This document shows, in pieces, positions 1-11,572 of a DNA stretch of 64,000 nucleotides (the stretch's first letter is position 1; each line of letters starts with the position of its first letter). A program made the translations under genes and the position numbers. The notes below the pieces were generated by a model, which was not told the origin of the DNA, did not search any database, and saw nothing but the letters and a program-made list of their open reading frames with translations. The DNA comes from Sipunculus nudus (lineage: Eukaryota; Annelida; Sipuncula; Golfingiida; Sipunculidae), in NCBI GenBank assembly GCA_026874595.1, contig CM049314.1:53985812-54049811 (forward strand), written 5' to 3'.

Positions 1-3000
1 CAGAGTCAGGGACTCCTAAATGATGGTCACCTACAACAACAGCAAAATCTCACTCACTAACTCAGCTCACCAAGAGTCATTAATGTATGTTGGGACGTTG
101 AGTTTTGGGCATTATTCCATAATAAAGTTTCTCATTCTTTTTTCTCTCTATGTCATCTTAAGAATAAATATCGAGGTTTAACGAGCTTATTTTCTTGTAT
201 ATGATGTTATAAAGTTCGCAAATGTGTCTGCAACAATTGCGTCTGTAATAGAAAATTGCTGGGCCGATCGACTTACTTTTATATCTTGCATGGTGACAAG
301 AATGAATGACAAGATTTTCTATATATTACAAAACGGGGGGAAAATATCTTCAAGAAATAATGTGTTGCAGCGACTTAATTTTATTTGCCTTAGGAAATTT
401 CAAAAGATCCTTCTTGGATCTAAAGTTAAAAATTTCAACGGGTTGGCATTAGACTAGCCATGACAACATGACACTCAGGCCCTTCGGAAATAAACTGATA
501 GGGCCTGGAGTCATGATGGCAGTCACAACAGAACGCCCATTCTAAGGGTCGGATCAAAATATTTACTGTCTGGTATTATTTGGCATCACAGGCTTGTAAA
601 GTCGTATTATATGTGCTTAATATCGAAGAAGAAATGTTGTTAAACAAAAATAATTACATTTATTACCTCCTTTCATCACTGTGGCACCGATTCACGTGAA
701 GCGGTACTTCTCATTCAAAACTAAATGTGTCATGGCGCGGTCATATATGTAAACTTGGAGGTCGGAAGCCGGAAGCCGGAAACCAAGGAATTGTCTTATA
801 AATAAAGCAGTTTAAAGCATGTACAAAATACTAACGCTTCAATGCCGTTTTGTTTTCCCCCGATAGAATAAGATCTTCATTATCATTCTGTGAAGAATAA
901 TAGTGATCCATTCTTTAATCTGAAAGTTATGGATGATTTTGTGCTCGGAAGCCATCTCGGAAATCAGTCAGAAGTGCTGGGATGTGATTTAATATGTATA
1001 ACTCGGAAGTCACAGAGACGCACTGGTTAACTTGTGGTCAGTTAAGAGCCACAGCCCAAATGCAGTTACATTATAATTATAGTTGCATGCATATATTAAA
1101 ATTAATTTATAATTTTAATGAGTGTATAATTTTTTTATTTGTAAATTTAATATATATAATACATATGTGTGGGTGTATTTTCACGTAATATATTTCGTCC
1201 CATCTAGAGCTATGATTTTGTTAAAGATATTTATATTTACATGAGGAATGTATGGGAAGGGATTAATTTTTAAAATATGCAATGTAAAGAGGACATTTTG
1301 AGGCACCTTAAACAAATGATTATGAGGATTTTCTGTTTTCTGCAACTATTCTCCTAGATGTTTTTGAACAATATATCCAAACTTGAGGTTGTTGGGCTTT
1401 AATATTTATATTTCTATAAAAATCGGTATAAACTGTAAAGTCCAAATATTCATAAGTTCGTAAAATGTTAATGTCAAAGATGAAATGCGCGTCTATACAT
1501 TTATAACTTGCAAAATGTCACTATTTAAAGGTAGTACTCATTGTAAAATAATTGATATGTTTAAGTCTTATGACAATCTTTGCATTTTACCGACTTTTGT
1601 GATCTGTGAGCGCCCAGGCTCACAGTGCGTGAGTCTTAGTATCAGCCGAGGAGGCGTGAGATTTTTCACGGTCGATCCCACCCCGAGCTGAGCTCTGTGG
1701 GGAGAGCGTGCATGACTCGCACGGTAATGCGATGGGGGGGGGGGGGGGGGGGGGGGGGAGGGGGGGGGGGAATTCCTCAATATACTAGTATATATTTATA
1801 TGCTCTGAAAGTGGAGTAAATCACCAACTTATGAATTGGAAAGTCAAAAATAAATAATGAAATTGCTGGGGAATAAAAAAGTAATCTGAAAAAGAAATGA
1901 AAATTGATTACGAATTTATTGGCAAAGAACTCGATAAAATGAGAGATATTACGTCTAAATGGGCTTGCGCCCTCTATGGATGCACCACTGAATAATAAAT
2001 ATGGTATAATAAACCCTAATACGGCATTAAAAATAGTTATAAATTACGATGTCATTCAAAATAAAAACAGTAATATATTTCCCATACGTTGAACAAATAT
2101 GAAAATTCAATATATTTTGATATTTATAAAAATCCATGCATCTGAATATTCCGTGTATACTCACTATTTTTATTTGATCCTTATATTTTTATCCTCAGAA
2201 AACAAAATTAACCGGACTATAGTCGGAATTCTCGATACAGTATAGTACCGTGCGCTTTCGGACATCCTTCTCTCTGAACTTAATAGTTGCTGGTATCAGG
2301 TTCTATAATTAAACAGAATTTTTTATATCTATAACATTTGCTCTGTAACAATTTATTTTTAAACGTTTACTGAACTTTTTCCCCCAACATAAAATACGGT
2401 AACAGCGTAAAATATTGATGAGTTAATATAATCTTGTTTTACAAAATTAAATAAAATATCAATATAATATATTATAAATAAACAGCATCATGAATGTTAA
2501 AAAACAGATTGAGTTTATGAAAAATATGTCATATTGAAATAATTGAAAATGCTTGACACGTTTGCTGACGATATGATGACCAGTGCATTAGCCATTACTG
2601 GCTTCCAAGTTTTACACATCTGGACCATAACCGGGCATTTCCGAGTCTATAACTTGGGATGGATAACTTTGATTTTTGCATTTTGCTAAAAAAAACTAAT
2701 TCTATCAATAAAAATAAAATGGTACTTTCCATTAATGTAGTAGCATTTTAATTATGCTTCCATCATTGCTTTATTTTAAAAAATCCTTGCTTCCGACTTC
2801 GGACTTCCGAGTTTTACACATAGCCGTTTGGGAATCCCCTACCAGAAGTTATGGTTCTCCCGCTAACAGACGTGGAGACGAGTTTTTCTAGTAAAACCAG
2901 CCTCGGTATTAAAAACTGCTGCACGAATACACGTAAGTCAACCGTTGATGTAATAATTATTATTTTCCCCAACAGAATAACGTCACTTTTTGTCTTAACT

Positions 3001-3236
3001 CAGGAAAATGACAGCTCGAGAAGTAGATGAAGATGAAAAAGTAGTGTCAGAAATGGCGTGCACATCTGCACATACTAGAATTGATGCGAACCCAATAGCT
3101 TGTACTGTCACCCCATCGTCTTCAGTATATCTAAAATCGACGTTTGGGGTGACAAGCTGTCGCTAGCATTAGACCTAGTAAGGGACTGGTGATCGGGTGA
3201 ACAACGGCAAAGGGTTATCGCTAGGGTGCAAATTGC
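1..3236. other. AT-rich non-coding stretch, probably intron 3 of the C1q gene on the minus strand
   Basis: I see no exon here with coding character and splice sites. Because the minus-strand C1q gene has a clear splice donor at 3769 and its last exon was not found, this stretch is probably part of its last intron. It holds a poly-G tract (1734-1770), scattered short motifs of the GGAAGTC/GGAAGCC type near 760-1010 and 2780-2815, and AT-rich filler. The short open frames are unsupported. Confidence 0.5.
1734..1770. repeat. Poly-G homopolymer tract
   Basis: Twenty-five consecutive G, one A, then eleven G. It is preceded by a moderately GC-rich segment (about 1608-1730). Such tracts are prone to slippage and assembly error, so the exact length is uncertain. 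Confidence 0.95.
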
Positions 3237-3240
3237 TTAA

Positions 3241-3701
3241 AGGTGCCCAATCACATACCTTTTGAAAAAGAATTTATGTGATTTCTGACTTCCTCTGTGT
3301 ATATGTTAATGATCTAAGGGTAATTTTGGTTGTGAAAAGTTTTTATAATCCCTTTTGAAGAGTGTTGCACTTGTTTATCAACAACATGTATGTAAACACA
3401 GCAATGTTGACAATCATGAAAAACATTAAACTAAGGTGGTAGATTGTACATATGCCGAGGTAGAAAGGTCACTTGTTGCAAAACGCCATTTGCAAAGCTC
3501 TGGGTTAGTTGACTTGCTGCCAGATGCCCTTGTTGAATTTGATTTGATTATTTTGGCGGGCCTCCACGTATTATAAACACATTGATATAAACAAATCAAG
3601 CAGCCTGTGTGCGGTGATATCCATGTTTTTTTGCCTATTTTTATGAAAGCTTCAAAGGATTATCTTTAGTTAATAAAGGTCAGATAGGTGATTGGGCCCC
3701 T
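3241..3701 (+). mobile_element. TTAA-flanked MITE, copy 1
   Basis: The ends are imperfect inverted repeats: AGGTGCCCAATCAC at the left and, on the opposite strand, AGGGGCCCAATCAC at the right. Both are bordered by TTAA (3237-3240 and 3702-3705). A second copy lies inverted at 53247 onward, so it is a dispersed family rather than a chance palindrome. TTAA duplications are typical of piggyBac and Kolobok superfamilies; which one is not resolved. No coding capacity. It sits just inside the last intron of the minus-strand C1q gene, 68 bases past its splice donor. Confidence 0.75.
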
Positions 3702-3769
3702 TTAAAGTCATCAGACCTATGACCATAATCTTGAGAAGAAAATATGTCATGGCAAGATATGTTTCTTAC

Positions 3770-6188
3770 CGCTACTTGAGAGTGAGCTTGCACGCCGACA
3801 CTGATGTGGACGTAGTAGATCCCGGTGAATGGACAGTAGGCTCTGTTGTCGTGCCAGACCCCGCCCTCGTTGACGGTCATGACGGTGAACGGCAGCGGGT
3901 CGTAGGTACCAGATATACCTGAATCACGGTACACGGCCCACGCCGCCCGCTCTGCCCGCATCGTGTTGTACTGAAACCCGTTAAAGTTCGTCATATAACG
4001 GCTGTCAGAATGCCCGGAGTTGGCGGTCTGGAGCTCCACCCTGTCCCCCGGATACAGGTACGTCAGGACGTCGCGTCCGACAGTGTCATATGACAGTGGA
4101 GAGGAATAGCTTCTATAAATGTCAAACGCGTGCTGGCCGTTAATCCGTAAATTCAGGTTTAGGTGGTCTCCCGACCTTAAACCTGTTGAAAAGCTAAAGA
4201 AATATATCCCCATCTCTGACGCAACAAATTCATTGGTATTTGGATTCCATGCATTACCAACATTGGCCCAAACAGTTGGGAAAGAAAGCCTACCCGGAGA
4301 GTATGATGAAAGCCTGGCTACACCAAACCCTACACTGGTGCCCATCTGTCCGGAGAGAGAGAAGGTGCCCCATGATGTATGTAATCCATTCATTGTACTC
4401 TCAAGTCTTGAGCCCAGGCTGGCAATATTTAAATCCTGCCCTTCTTCATACCAAGATATGATGTTCATTCCCATGGTGTCAGTGCCGGCGTTAGAGGCGC
4501 CGGACCTGTACATGGACGCCTTGGGTTGTCCTCTCTCCACCAGCCTGTATTCAGTCTCGTGTCCTGACCCAGGATGTCCGGCCGTCATGGCGGTCAGATA
4601 CAGCCCGGCGGCCGGGATGTATAACCTCCACACGTCTTGGTTTAGGGCCCCTCCACGGTTGATGATGATAGTGTCGTAACGTACAGGGTCAGCCGAGGTC
4701 GTTAGTGGCTGGACATTGGCCACGTAGGACGCCTGGTCTGATAGACAACAAGTACAATACAAATAACTTTCTTCCTTGTGTAAAATGTTGAACAATAATA
4801 CCACAGATTTTATTTAACTTTCCTTCATAATTATAACGAATAAAAAAAACATTAAACAGAAATTCGGATTTCAGACGGCTATCCGTGCCTATTGAGATTA
4901 AGCCTATCTTTAATATAAAAGGGTAATGAAACGTTTCGTATTAGTAAAAATATTGATAATAATTAACTATTAGACAAAAGAAGTTTTCATGGAAGTATAT
5001 AGCAACTGTTTTATTTTCACTCTTTAAATATGGTTTCTGGTACGTGTTTTTGTAACCAATGGGGCTATTTTCTCGGTGTAAGTTGCCTGACTACACAATA
5101 TTAATCACTTACTGAACTGTGTAGATGTTCCACCAATCAAACACAGCACCACCAGCACTTGAAGAAAAAAATAATATGTGCACATGAGTTCACATGAAAC
5201 AGAAGAGTCAGTATATATATATATATATATATATTTTTCAAGTCCTCTTTACATAAGGCCTGCCGAGCATTGTATAAGTTTGTTCTTTTATGATATATGG
5301 AGCATTCAGCAAAATATAGCCCCTCTCAAGTCTTCATGTGTTAAGAACAATCAGCCATTTTAATAGGAAATGGAAACTTAAACCCATTCTGATTTAGAAA
5401 CGTAGAAAAACAAATGACAGCAAATTATTCTGTATTCCCATGGTTTATTGTCAAGTCTTAAATGTTTCTTATTTTATGAAAGAAATAGACCAACGTTGCT
5501 GTCTACTGAGTGAGTTTGAAGGCAACCATACGAAATGCCCGATATTAGAGAATCACAAAAGTCATAGCCAGTCATTACTTTGAACGAACCTCTGCAATGT
5601 TACCATGTTTTAACCACTGGCGGGGATCGAACCTGGGACCATAAGCTCCGTAGTCCAAATCCTCAACCATTTGCCTAACAATCTAAAAGCACCTTTCTTA
5701 TCCATCCAGTAAAATCACCGAAGAACTTTTTAAACCATAAATACATTTGAAACATTCCACTTATAAATGTACCGGTGAACCATTGACAATGCTCTTATAC
5801 CCTCTCGTTATATGTGCACTGATGTGCTTTTTTCTTGTTGCATTTTTGCATAAACGACAACAAACGTGATACGAAATAGCGAACAGCATTAAAAAGGAAC
5901 CTTATGCAGCAAACTTATGTCAACCAACCGGCTGATGCACAAGACAGACCAAATTTACCCGTTCATTCAATGAGGTATAATGCCATACAACATATTCAAG
6001 TAATATACAAAGTATGTGAAATGATTGGTTAATGATCGGTAATTGGGGTTTTTTCTTTCAATCCTTTGCCATAATTTTACAGCCAAGTCCCCGAATATAA
6101 TATCAAATAAAAACTATTAAAATACGCTGAAAAGAACGATATTTTACTCACCGACGGTCAGAACCTTGATCAGGAATGCCTTGTACAT
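3770..6188 (-). CDS. Secreted triple C1q-domain protein, gene A (3'-partial)
   Basis: Three exons on the minus strand: 6188-6152 (37 nt, ATG at 6188), 5157-5113 (45 nt) and 4737-3770 (968 nt). All junctions are GT-AG; both introns are phase 1. Together they encode 350 residues. Exons 1-2 give a hydrophobic signal peptide (starts MYKAFLIKVLTV, ends about GGTSTQ). Exon 3 carries a first C1q-like domain (motifs INRGG, AAGLYLTAMTAGH), a canonical second one (FPTVWANVGNAW, GIYFFSFSTGL, NFNGFQYN) and the first half of a third (VNEGGVW, YCPFTGIYYVHIS). The remainder of domain 3 must lie in an exon left of the window, after the donor at 3769. There is no collagen region, so this is a secreted head-only C1q-domain protein, a class linked in bivalves to ligand recognition and innate immunity. 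A longer open frame reading into the intron at 4804 is not the true start, because the acceptor at 4738 and the upstream signal exons match gene C exactly. Confidence 0.88.
5212..5234. repeat. TA microsatellite
   Basis: About eleven TA dinucleotides in intron 1 of C1q gene A. Confidence 0.95.
5605..5690 (-). repeat. tRNA-like SINE fragment
   Basis: On the minus strand the sequence contains GGTTCGATCCCCGCC, a good pol III B-box, preceded by an A-box-like TGGTTGAGGATTTGG at about tRNA spacing. A proper acceptor stem is not seen, so I call it a tRNA-derived SINE remnant rather than a tRNA gene. It lies in intron 1 of C1q gene A. Confidence 0.45.
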
Positions 6189-7054
6189 GGCCTCAAGTAC
6201 TGTTAGATATCTGACTGTACCGTGTAATGACTTCCCTACGACGACAGGTCGTACATCTGTTCTCTTCCATCATTCATAGTTATATGTAAAAACCACGGCC
6301 TTTGTACTTCACAAAACAAGAATATATACCGTGTACATAATGTAGCGTGTGTCTACTGACTAGAGAAAACCCACCGGGGCGGTCAGCGTATGTTGGCATC
6401 TTCCGTTTTCACCCATTTTAAATCTATTAATGAATTGATCCCTTGTGGCGCCCTTCAGAATGATATATAGATTAATATAACCACTGCATAACGAGTACAT
6501 ATCAAGACATTAACAGCGCCGGTATTAAACTATCTTGAGCTAATATGTCGTGAGAATTCTCAAGCTGCCACCTCCAAAATAAAGTACACCACGATCATAC
6601 AGTCTGAGCATTGGCCTGACGATCGCTCGTACGTCACCATGACATCTTTGTCGATGATATTTTGGTCACTCTCAGGTATGTCAGGTGATATGACTAAGAA
6701 ATATTTTTATTTAGTAACATCAGTACATGCAGCTTAAAGATGAATGCAGGAGTTAGTAATTTTCTTTGTATAGTATATCTCTCCAGTATGAACACATAAT
6801 TCCAACATTGGTATTTTATATACAAAAAAACTATGGTCAACTATTACGTGCTTATTTATTTATTTTTGTTTCTTTTTCATTGCACCTTCTTAGAGGGGTA
6901 TCTAAGGTTGCTTAGCAACCGTTTCGCATATGATAAACATTACACATTACTGAAGTTATAAGTTAGATTAATCATATTCCCCTCTCGCAATGAAAAGTTA
7001 AACAAGGGCACCGCAAAGCGGAGCATCCCTTTGCACAGGGCATAATTAGACGGG
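6189..7054. other. 5' flank of C1q gene A, no gene seen
   Basis: This is upstream of the minus-strand ATG and should contain its promoter and 5' UTR. A TATA-like stretch (TATATATTC read on the minus strand) occurs near 6330, but I cannot fix a start site. Confidence 0.4.
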
Positions 7055-7660
7055 TTGTGTTACACAGGGTTAAAAATGAGATCTTTGGCCTTGACCTTTG
7101 CTCCTGTGACCTCAAACTTAATAGGGTTCTCCATCCATGGGTGGGTGATTCATATGAGTAAGATGACACTGTCAGGTGTTGGTCAAACGGTTTGGCCTAA
7201 AATTGGTCTACAATCTTTTTCAAGAAGTGGTCGCTGTGGCCGTGACCTTTGACCCCGTCACCTCAAAATTGATAGGTTACTTCACCCATGGGTGTGTGAG
7301 TCATATTTTAAAGATGAAATATATTTGTGAAATGGTTTGGCTTTAAATGGGTCCACGGTCTTTTTTAAGAAGTGGGCCCTGTGTCCGTGACCTTTGACCT
7401 CGTGACCTCAAAATCCATAGGGTTCTTTATCCATGGATAGGTAAGCCTTATGTGCAAGAAGAAAGGTTTTGGTCAAACGGGTTGGCCTAAAATGGGTCCA
7501 CATTTTTTTTTCGAGAAGTGGGCCCTTTGGCCGTGACCCTTTGACTCCGTGACCTCAAAATCGATAGGGCTCCTCATCAATTGGTGGGTGAGCCATATTT
7601 GCAAGATTGAAGGTTTTGGTAAAACGGTTTTGCTTTAAATGGGTCCACAACCTTTTTTAA

Positions 7661-8292
7661 CTCAGCTGACTGAAAGTCATCTGAGCTATTGCGATCACTC
7701 TTTGTCCGTCGTCCGTCTAGCTATCCGTCTGTCTGTCTGTCCGTCCGTTAACCAGGCACAAATCGTAACCCCTGGACTTGGAATTTGTAACTTGACATCC
7801 TGGGAGGTCCATAAAAAATCTCCTTGGAAACCTGAAATTAGGTCTCTGTTACCAATATTCTTCGAGCTATGGGGCTTCGAAGTACCCCACAGAATAATGG
7901 AAAATTTGATTTAAAAGCTCAAGTTTCTGAACAATTAATGCATTGATCCCCATGATTCTTTGCATGGATATTGATCATGGAGTGTTTCATCAGTTTCTGC
8001 AGACTGGTGGCGCCACCTGGTTTTTTTATTTTTTACAATTTTTTTTCTCTATTTTTTAGACCTTAAAATATGCGGTCATCTATTAACAGGTCACAAATTG
8101 TAACCTTTGCACCTAGAATTTTCTAACTTGACATCCAGGGAGGTCCATGAAAAATCTCCTAAGAAACCATAAATTAGGTCTCTGTTACACATATCCTCCG
8201 AGCTAATCTTCAGTTGAATGAGGCTACCACCTACAAAATCTGGCATTCAGATGATAAAATTCCTTTTGTGAATGTCTTCTTAGTCAGCTGAG
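7661..8292 (+). mobile_element. Short TIR element of 632 bp
   Basis: It begins CTCAGCTGACT (7661-7671) and ends with the exact reverse complement (8282-8292). It contains a CCGTC/TGTC-rich tract near 7700-7750 and two related halves (about 7745-7880 and 8085-8200) that both run 'CTTGACATCC..GGAGGTCCAT'. No transposase is seen. It splits a unit of the surrounding 147-bp array. I could not define a clean target duplication. Confidence 0.6.
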
Positions 8293-8387
8293 CATCATGA
8301 CCCATGGGTCATTTATGGCCATGACCTTTGACTCCGTGACCTCAAAATCGATAGGGCTCCTCACCATGGATAGGTGAGCCATATTTG

Positions 8388-10338
8388 CAGGCCTTGCCTT
8401 TTGAGGCGAGCGATCGCTCCCGCGCGCCATCGCTCGCCTGAGACAGACTTTAGGAGAGCTAATAATCGCTCTCTTGGCATTCAATGTTTTCAAAAACTTT
8501 TTTTGCGGATCTCAAACGATTGACTAGAAGTCCGGAGTTTGGCGGGTATGGGTACTTGGATTAATTAGAAGACGAGTGCGGCAATGCCGTTACATGCATT
8601 GATCAACCGCCCAGTATTTTGATGGAAGTCATGTTGTCAGCTGGACGCGTTGTATGCTTGATGGAACGGCCAGACTAGCTGAGAGGGTAGCGACTTCGAC
8701 TTGACGAAATGTCCCGTGGTGCCCCGAAAACTGTATTAGTTTGTTTAAATTTTTGTAATGTTCAATGAAGAAACACGCGAGTCAAAATTTTAATTAAGAA
8801 TTATATACATTGACCGAAAGTCCGGCTTTAATTACAATGGTATATCTGTTAAAAAAAGATAGATTTTGACCGGAACTGTCATTTTCGACCGTCGCAGATT
8901 CGATCAAGTCCAAAACTTTAAAATTTTTATGACATATGAAAACGTGACAACTTAAACTTAGTTCAAGTGAATTTAGTTAATTTCTAGTCTTTGTCGTGCG
9001 AATAAATTTTCAGGCTGCCAAAACTACGGAATCTATGACTGCTTCTGGTTTAGACGGAGATCGTCATTACTCAGTTGTTTCTGCGCATGTCTTGTGTTCT
9101 TTTTAATATTCAGAACTTTCTCGGGCGCTATTGGATACCTTTGTCACATGTCTGAATTTGAATAGGAATTCCCCCATGTCAATAATCGAATGGTGCAAGC
9201 CTTAATCCCCCCGTGACCTCTGTAACCTGTTGTATGTTCACGCAACCGACGATTTCTGCAGTTATGTGACATGAATTCCCGCCGTTTAAGAACAAGTTGC
9301 AAAACATGTCAGACCCGCTTAAAACGCAAGTTTGGTCTATTTATGATTGTTGTTTTCTGACATGAAGCTTGGCAGTTTCTGCAATTGACATTTGTCGAAC
9401 GATATATGAACTGATAATACGCGTGTTATTAGCGGTGGTCAACTGACACATGGCACCATGAAAAAATGTACACTTTGACGCGGCTTTCTGATATCTTTAT
9501 TTAGATGAACAAATCAATGAAACAGTTTATTTTTACATGTGTTCAGGAAATTAGATGATATATTCGTACAGATTTTCTTTTATTATATATATTATTTTAC
9601 ATTTTATTGACTTTATCAGCGACTTTTTATTGAACCAAGAAGAAGAATGCAAAGATCGACACTGGCACATGGTTTCCCGTCATACCTACTTACACTCTGT
9701 CATTTAATTTAAAAGATTTAGCACAAAGGCTATACCCGCATGTCGATTCATATTCAATATGATAAACCTATAAATCAACACTTCTGGTATTATCTTCTCC
9801 TCTTGGTATACTAATTTCTTTTCTTATTTGTTTTACTTGTCAAGGCTATTCATTTATGTTAAAGGGCCAATTAACTGAGGTATCCCCGGGACTCATCAGT
9901 TGATGAGATTTCATGCAGCCCAACTTCAACAAATATATCTTAAATAAATATTTGTTTGTAAATATTTAATTTTAAATAATGTTCTGAAATATGTGTAATA
10001 ATGCCATAACAACCAAAGTATTTTAGTTATAAGTGCATAAAAATACAAATCATGCTGTTAGTAAATGATCATAGAATTTTGATTGTAAACATTAAAATTA
10101 TGGTTATTAGTTATATTACAATAAAAGTTAATCTGTTGACCTCATGTGTAAACACTTTTCACCTGATACTGCACAGAAAGTAAACTATACCTTACGGAAC
10201 TATAAAATGATATAATCAAGAATTAGAGAGGTAAGTTTAACACTTTAATTTCAGGTGAGTGAATCACTCACCTTAACTCTACGAGGGGAGTGATTTTTCA
10301 CTTTTTCACTTTTTCACGTTTTCAAAAGGCAAGGCCTG
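8388..10338 (+). mobile_element. Non-autonomous DNA transposon with 17-bp TIRs
   Basis: Perfect 17-bp inverted ends CAGGCCTTGCCTTTTGA at 8388-8404 and, inverted, 10322-10338. A direct 6-bp duplication TATTTG flanks it (8382-8387 and 10339-10344), and the flanking array unit is restored when the element is removed. Just inside each end is a palindrome: arms AGGCGAGCGAT at 8404-8414 with its complement at 8429-8439, and arms AGGTGAGTGA at 10253-10262 with its complement at 10264-10273. The interior of about 1.8 kb has no convincing coding frame. The superfamily is not recognised. Confidence 0.82.
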
Positions 10339-10640
10339 TATTTGCAAGAATAAAGATTCTGGTGAAACGATTTTGATCTAAATGGATCCGTGACCTTTGA
10401 CCCCATGACCTAAAAATCAATAGGGGTTTTCATCCATGGAAAGGTGAGTTATATTTGAGAGATTAAAGGTTTTAGTGAAATGGTTCGGCATAAAATGGGT
10501 CCACAAGCTTTTTCAGGAAATTTCGTCCTGTGGCCGTGACCTTTGACCCCTTGATCTCAAAATTGATATGGTTCTTCACCTCAAGGGTGGGTGAGCCAAA
10601 TGTGCAAGATTAAAGGTTTGGTCAAACCGTTTGGCTTGAA

Positions 10641-11572
10641 ATTGATCCACAAGCCAATTCCGGATGGACAGATGGACAGACGGACGGACACACGAACGGA
10701 GGCGTTACTATATCCCTGTCGCAACGCGTTGCGAGGGGATAATAAAATTGCCTATGTACGAGAGTAACAGTTATTTTCATTTTGGATGGCCCCCACATGT
10801 TTCAAACACGAGAATACAACTATACGGACAGCCGGTGCATCTTGGAATATGCACTTTTTGGCTTATTTAATATATAAGGTCAAGATATTACTGTATTAAA
10901 AATACTTCGAAATAGACCGATTTATAGCCAAATCGCAGTCATGTAACTTTACAATTCTTCAAGCGTCTATTTTTGTTTTGCATCATACCACGAAATGGAA
11001 TTTTTGTACACACACACGCACAAATATATAAATAAATATATATCTATATACTTATATATTCAAAACTTTTGTATTAGTTTATTTTTAATCAAATTTAACT
11101 TAAAAAATCCTGATTCGTTAATTATGGCTTTTTTCGACTCCCTAGATATTTTGCATGCACTCTGATTTATTATCACATTATTTGATAAGATCTTCTTCAT
11201 GCTAATAATACAAATGAACGATATCGACAGTGTCCTAGAATTTGCTAAACAATCTTATATTTTGCATTTGAATAAACATTTGAAATGATGAGCTTCAGTG
11301 AAACATATATCCCTGACATGGGCTAACTTATGAATGAATCATAAATAACTATTTGCTAATTGTATAATGCAGACGGTCAACATAATGTTACGTGCACATT
11401 TTAAAAGCGTGCTGTACTTTGTTAACATGTGGGATCAGTCCACACAAACATGAGCCTCAGTGAACTGATCAAAGATATCTAATCCAATATTTAATTTGAC
11501 TTTTATTCGCTTTTGGATAAAATATTTGCATGTTTGCTTGTAAAGCTAAGTATGCTATATCTCTTTTTACAG
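10641..11572. other. 5' flank of C1q gene B, first exon not identified
   Basis: Holds the end of the tandem array and AT-rich DNA. Exon 1 of gene B should be a short ATG exon ending in phase 1. Weak candidates with poor donors are 10786-10834 and a short ATG near 11370. Neither matches the 37-nt exon of genes A and C, so none is called. Confidence 0.4.

Larger units (their letters stand above)
7055..10640 (+). repeat. ~147-bp tandem repeat array, interrupted by two insertions
   Basis: Units carry a motif of the type TGACCTTTGACCCCGTGACC followed by CTCAAAATYGATAGGG and an ATCCATGG-like step. Successive cores fall near 7093, 7242, 7390 and 7537, about 147 apart. After an insertion another lies near 8325, and after a second insertion others lie near 10393 and 10540. 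The array lies between the divergently oriented C1q genes A and B. The two insertions (7661-8292 and 8388-10338) are annotated separately. Confidence 0.85.

Noticed and set aside
1-3236. Last exon of C1q gene A
   Set aside because: I searched the minus strand for the conserved RDINF-GFYMF end and did not find it; the exon is probably outside the window.
4119-4679. 186-codon plus-strand open frame
   Set aside because: It is the antisense shadow of the 968-nt body exon of C1q gene A, which has domains and splice sites.
5605-5690. Functional tRNA gene
   Set aside because: B-box present, but acceptor and anticodon stems could not be drawn; better explained as a SINE remnant.
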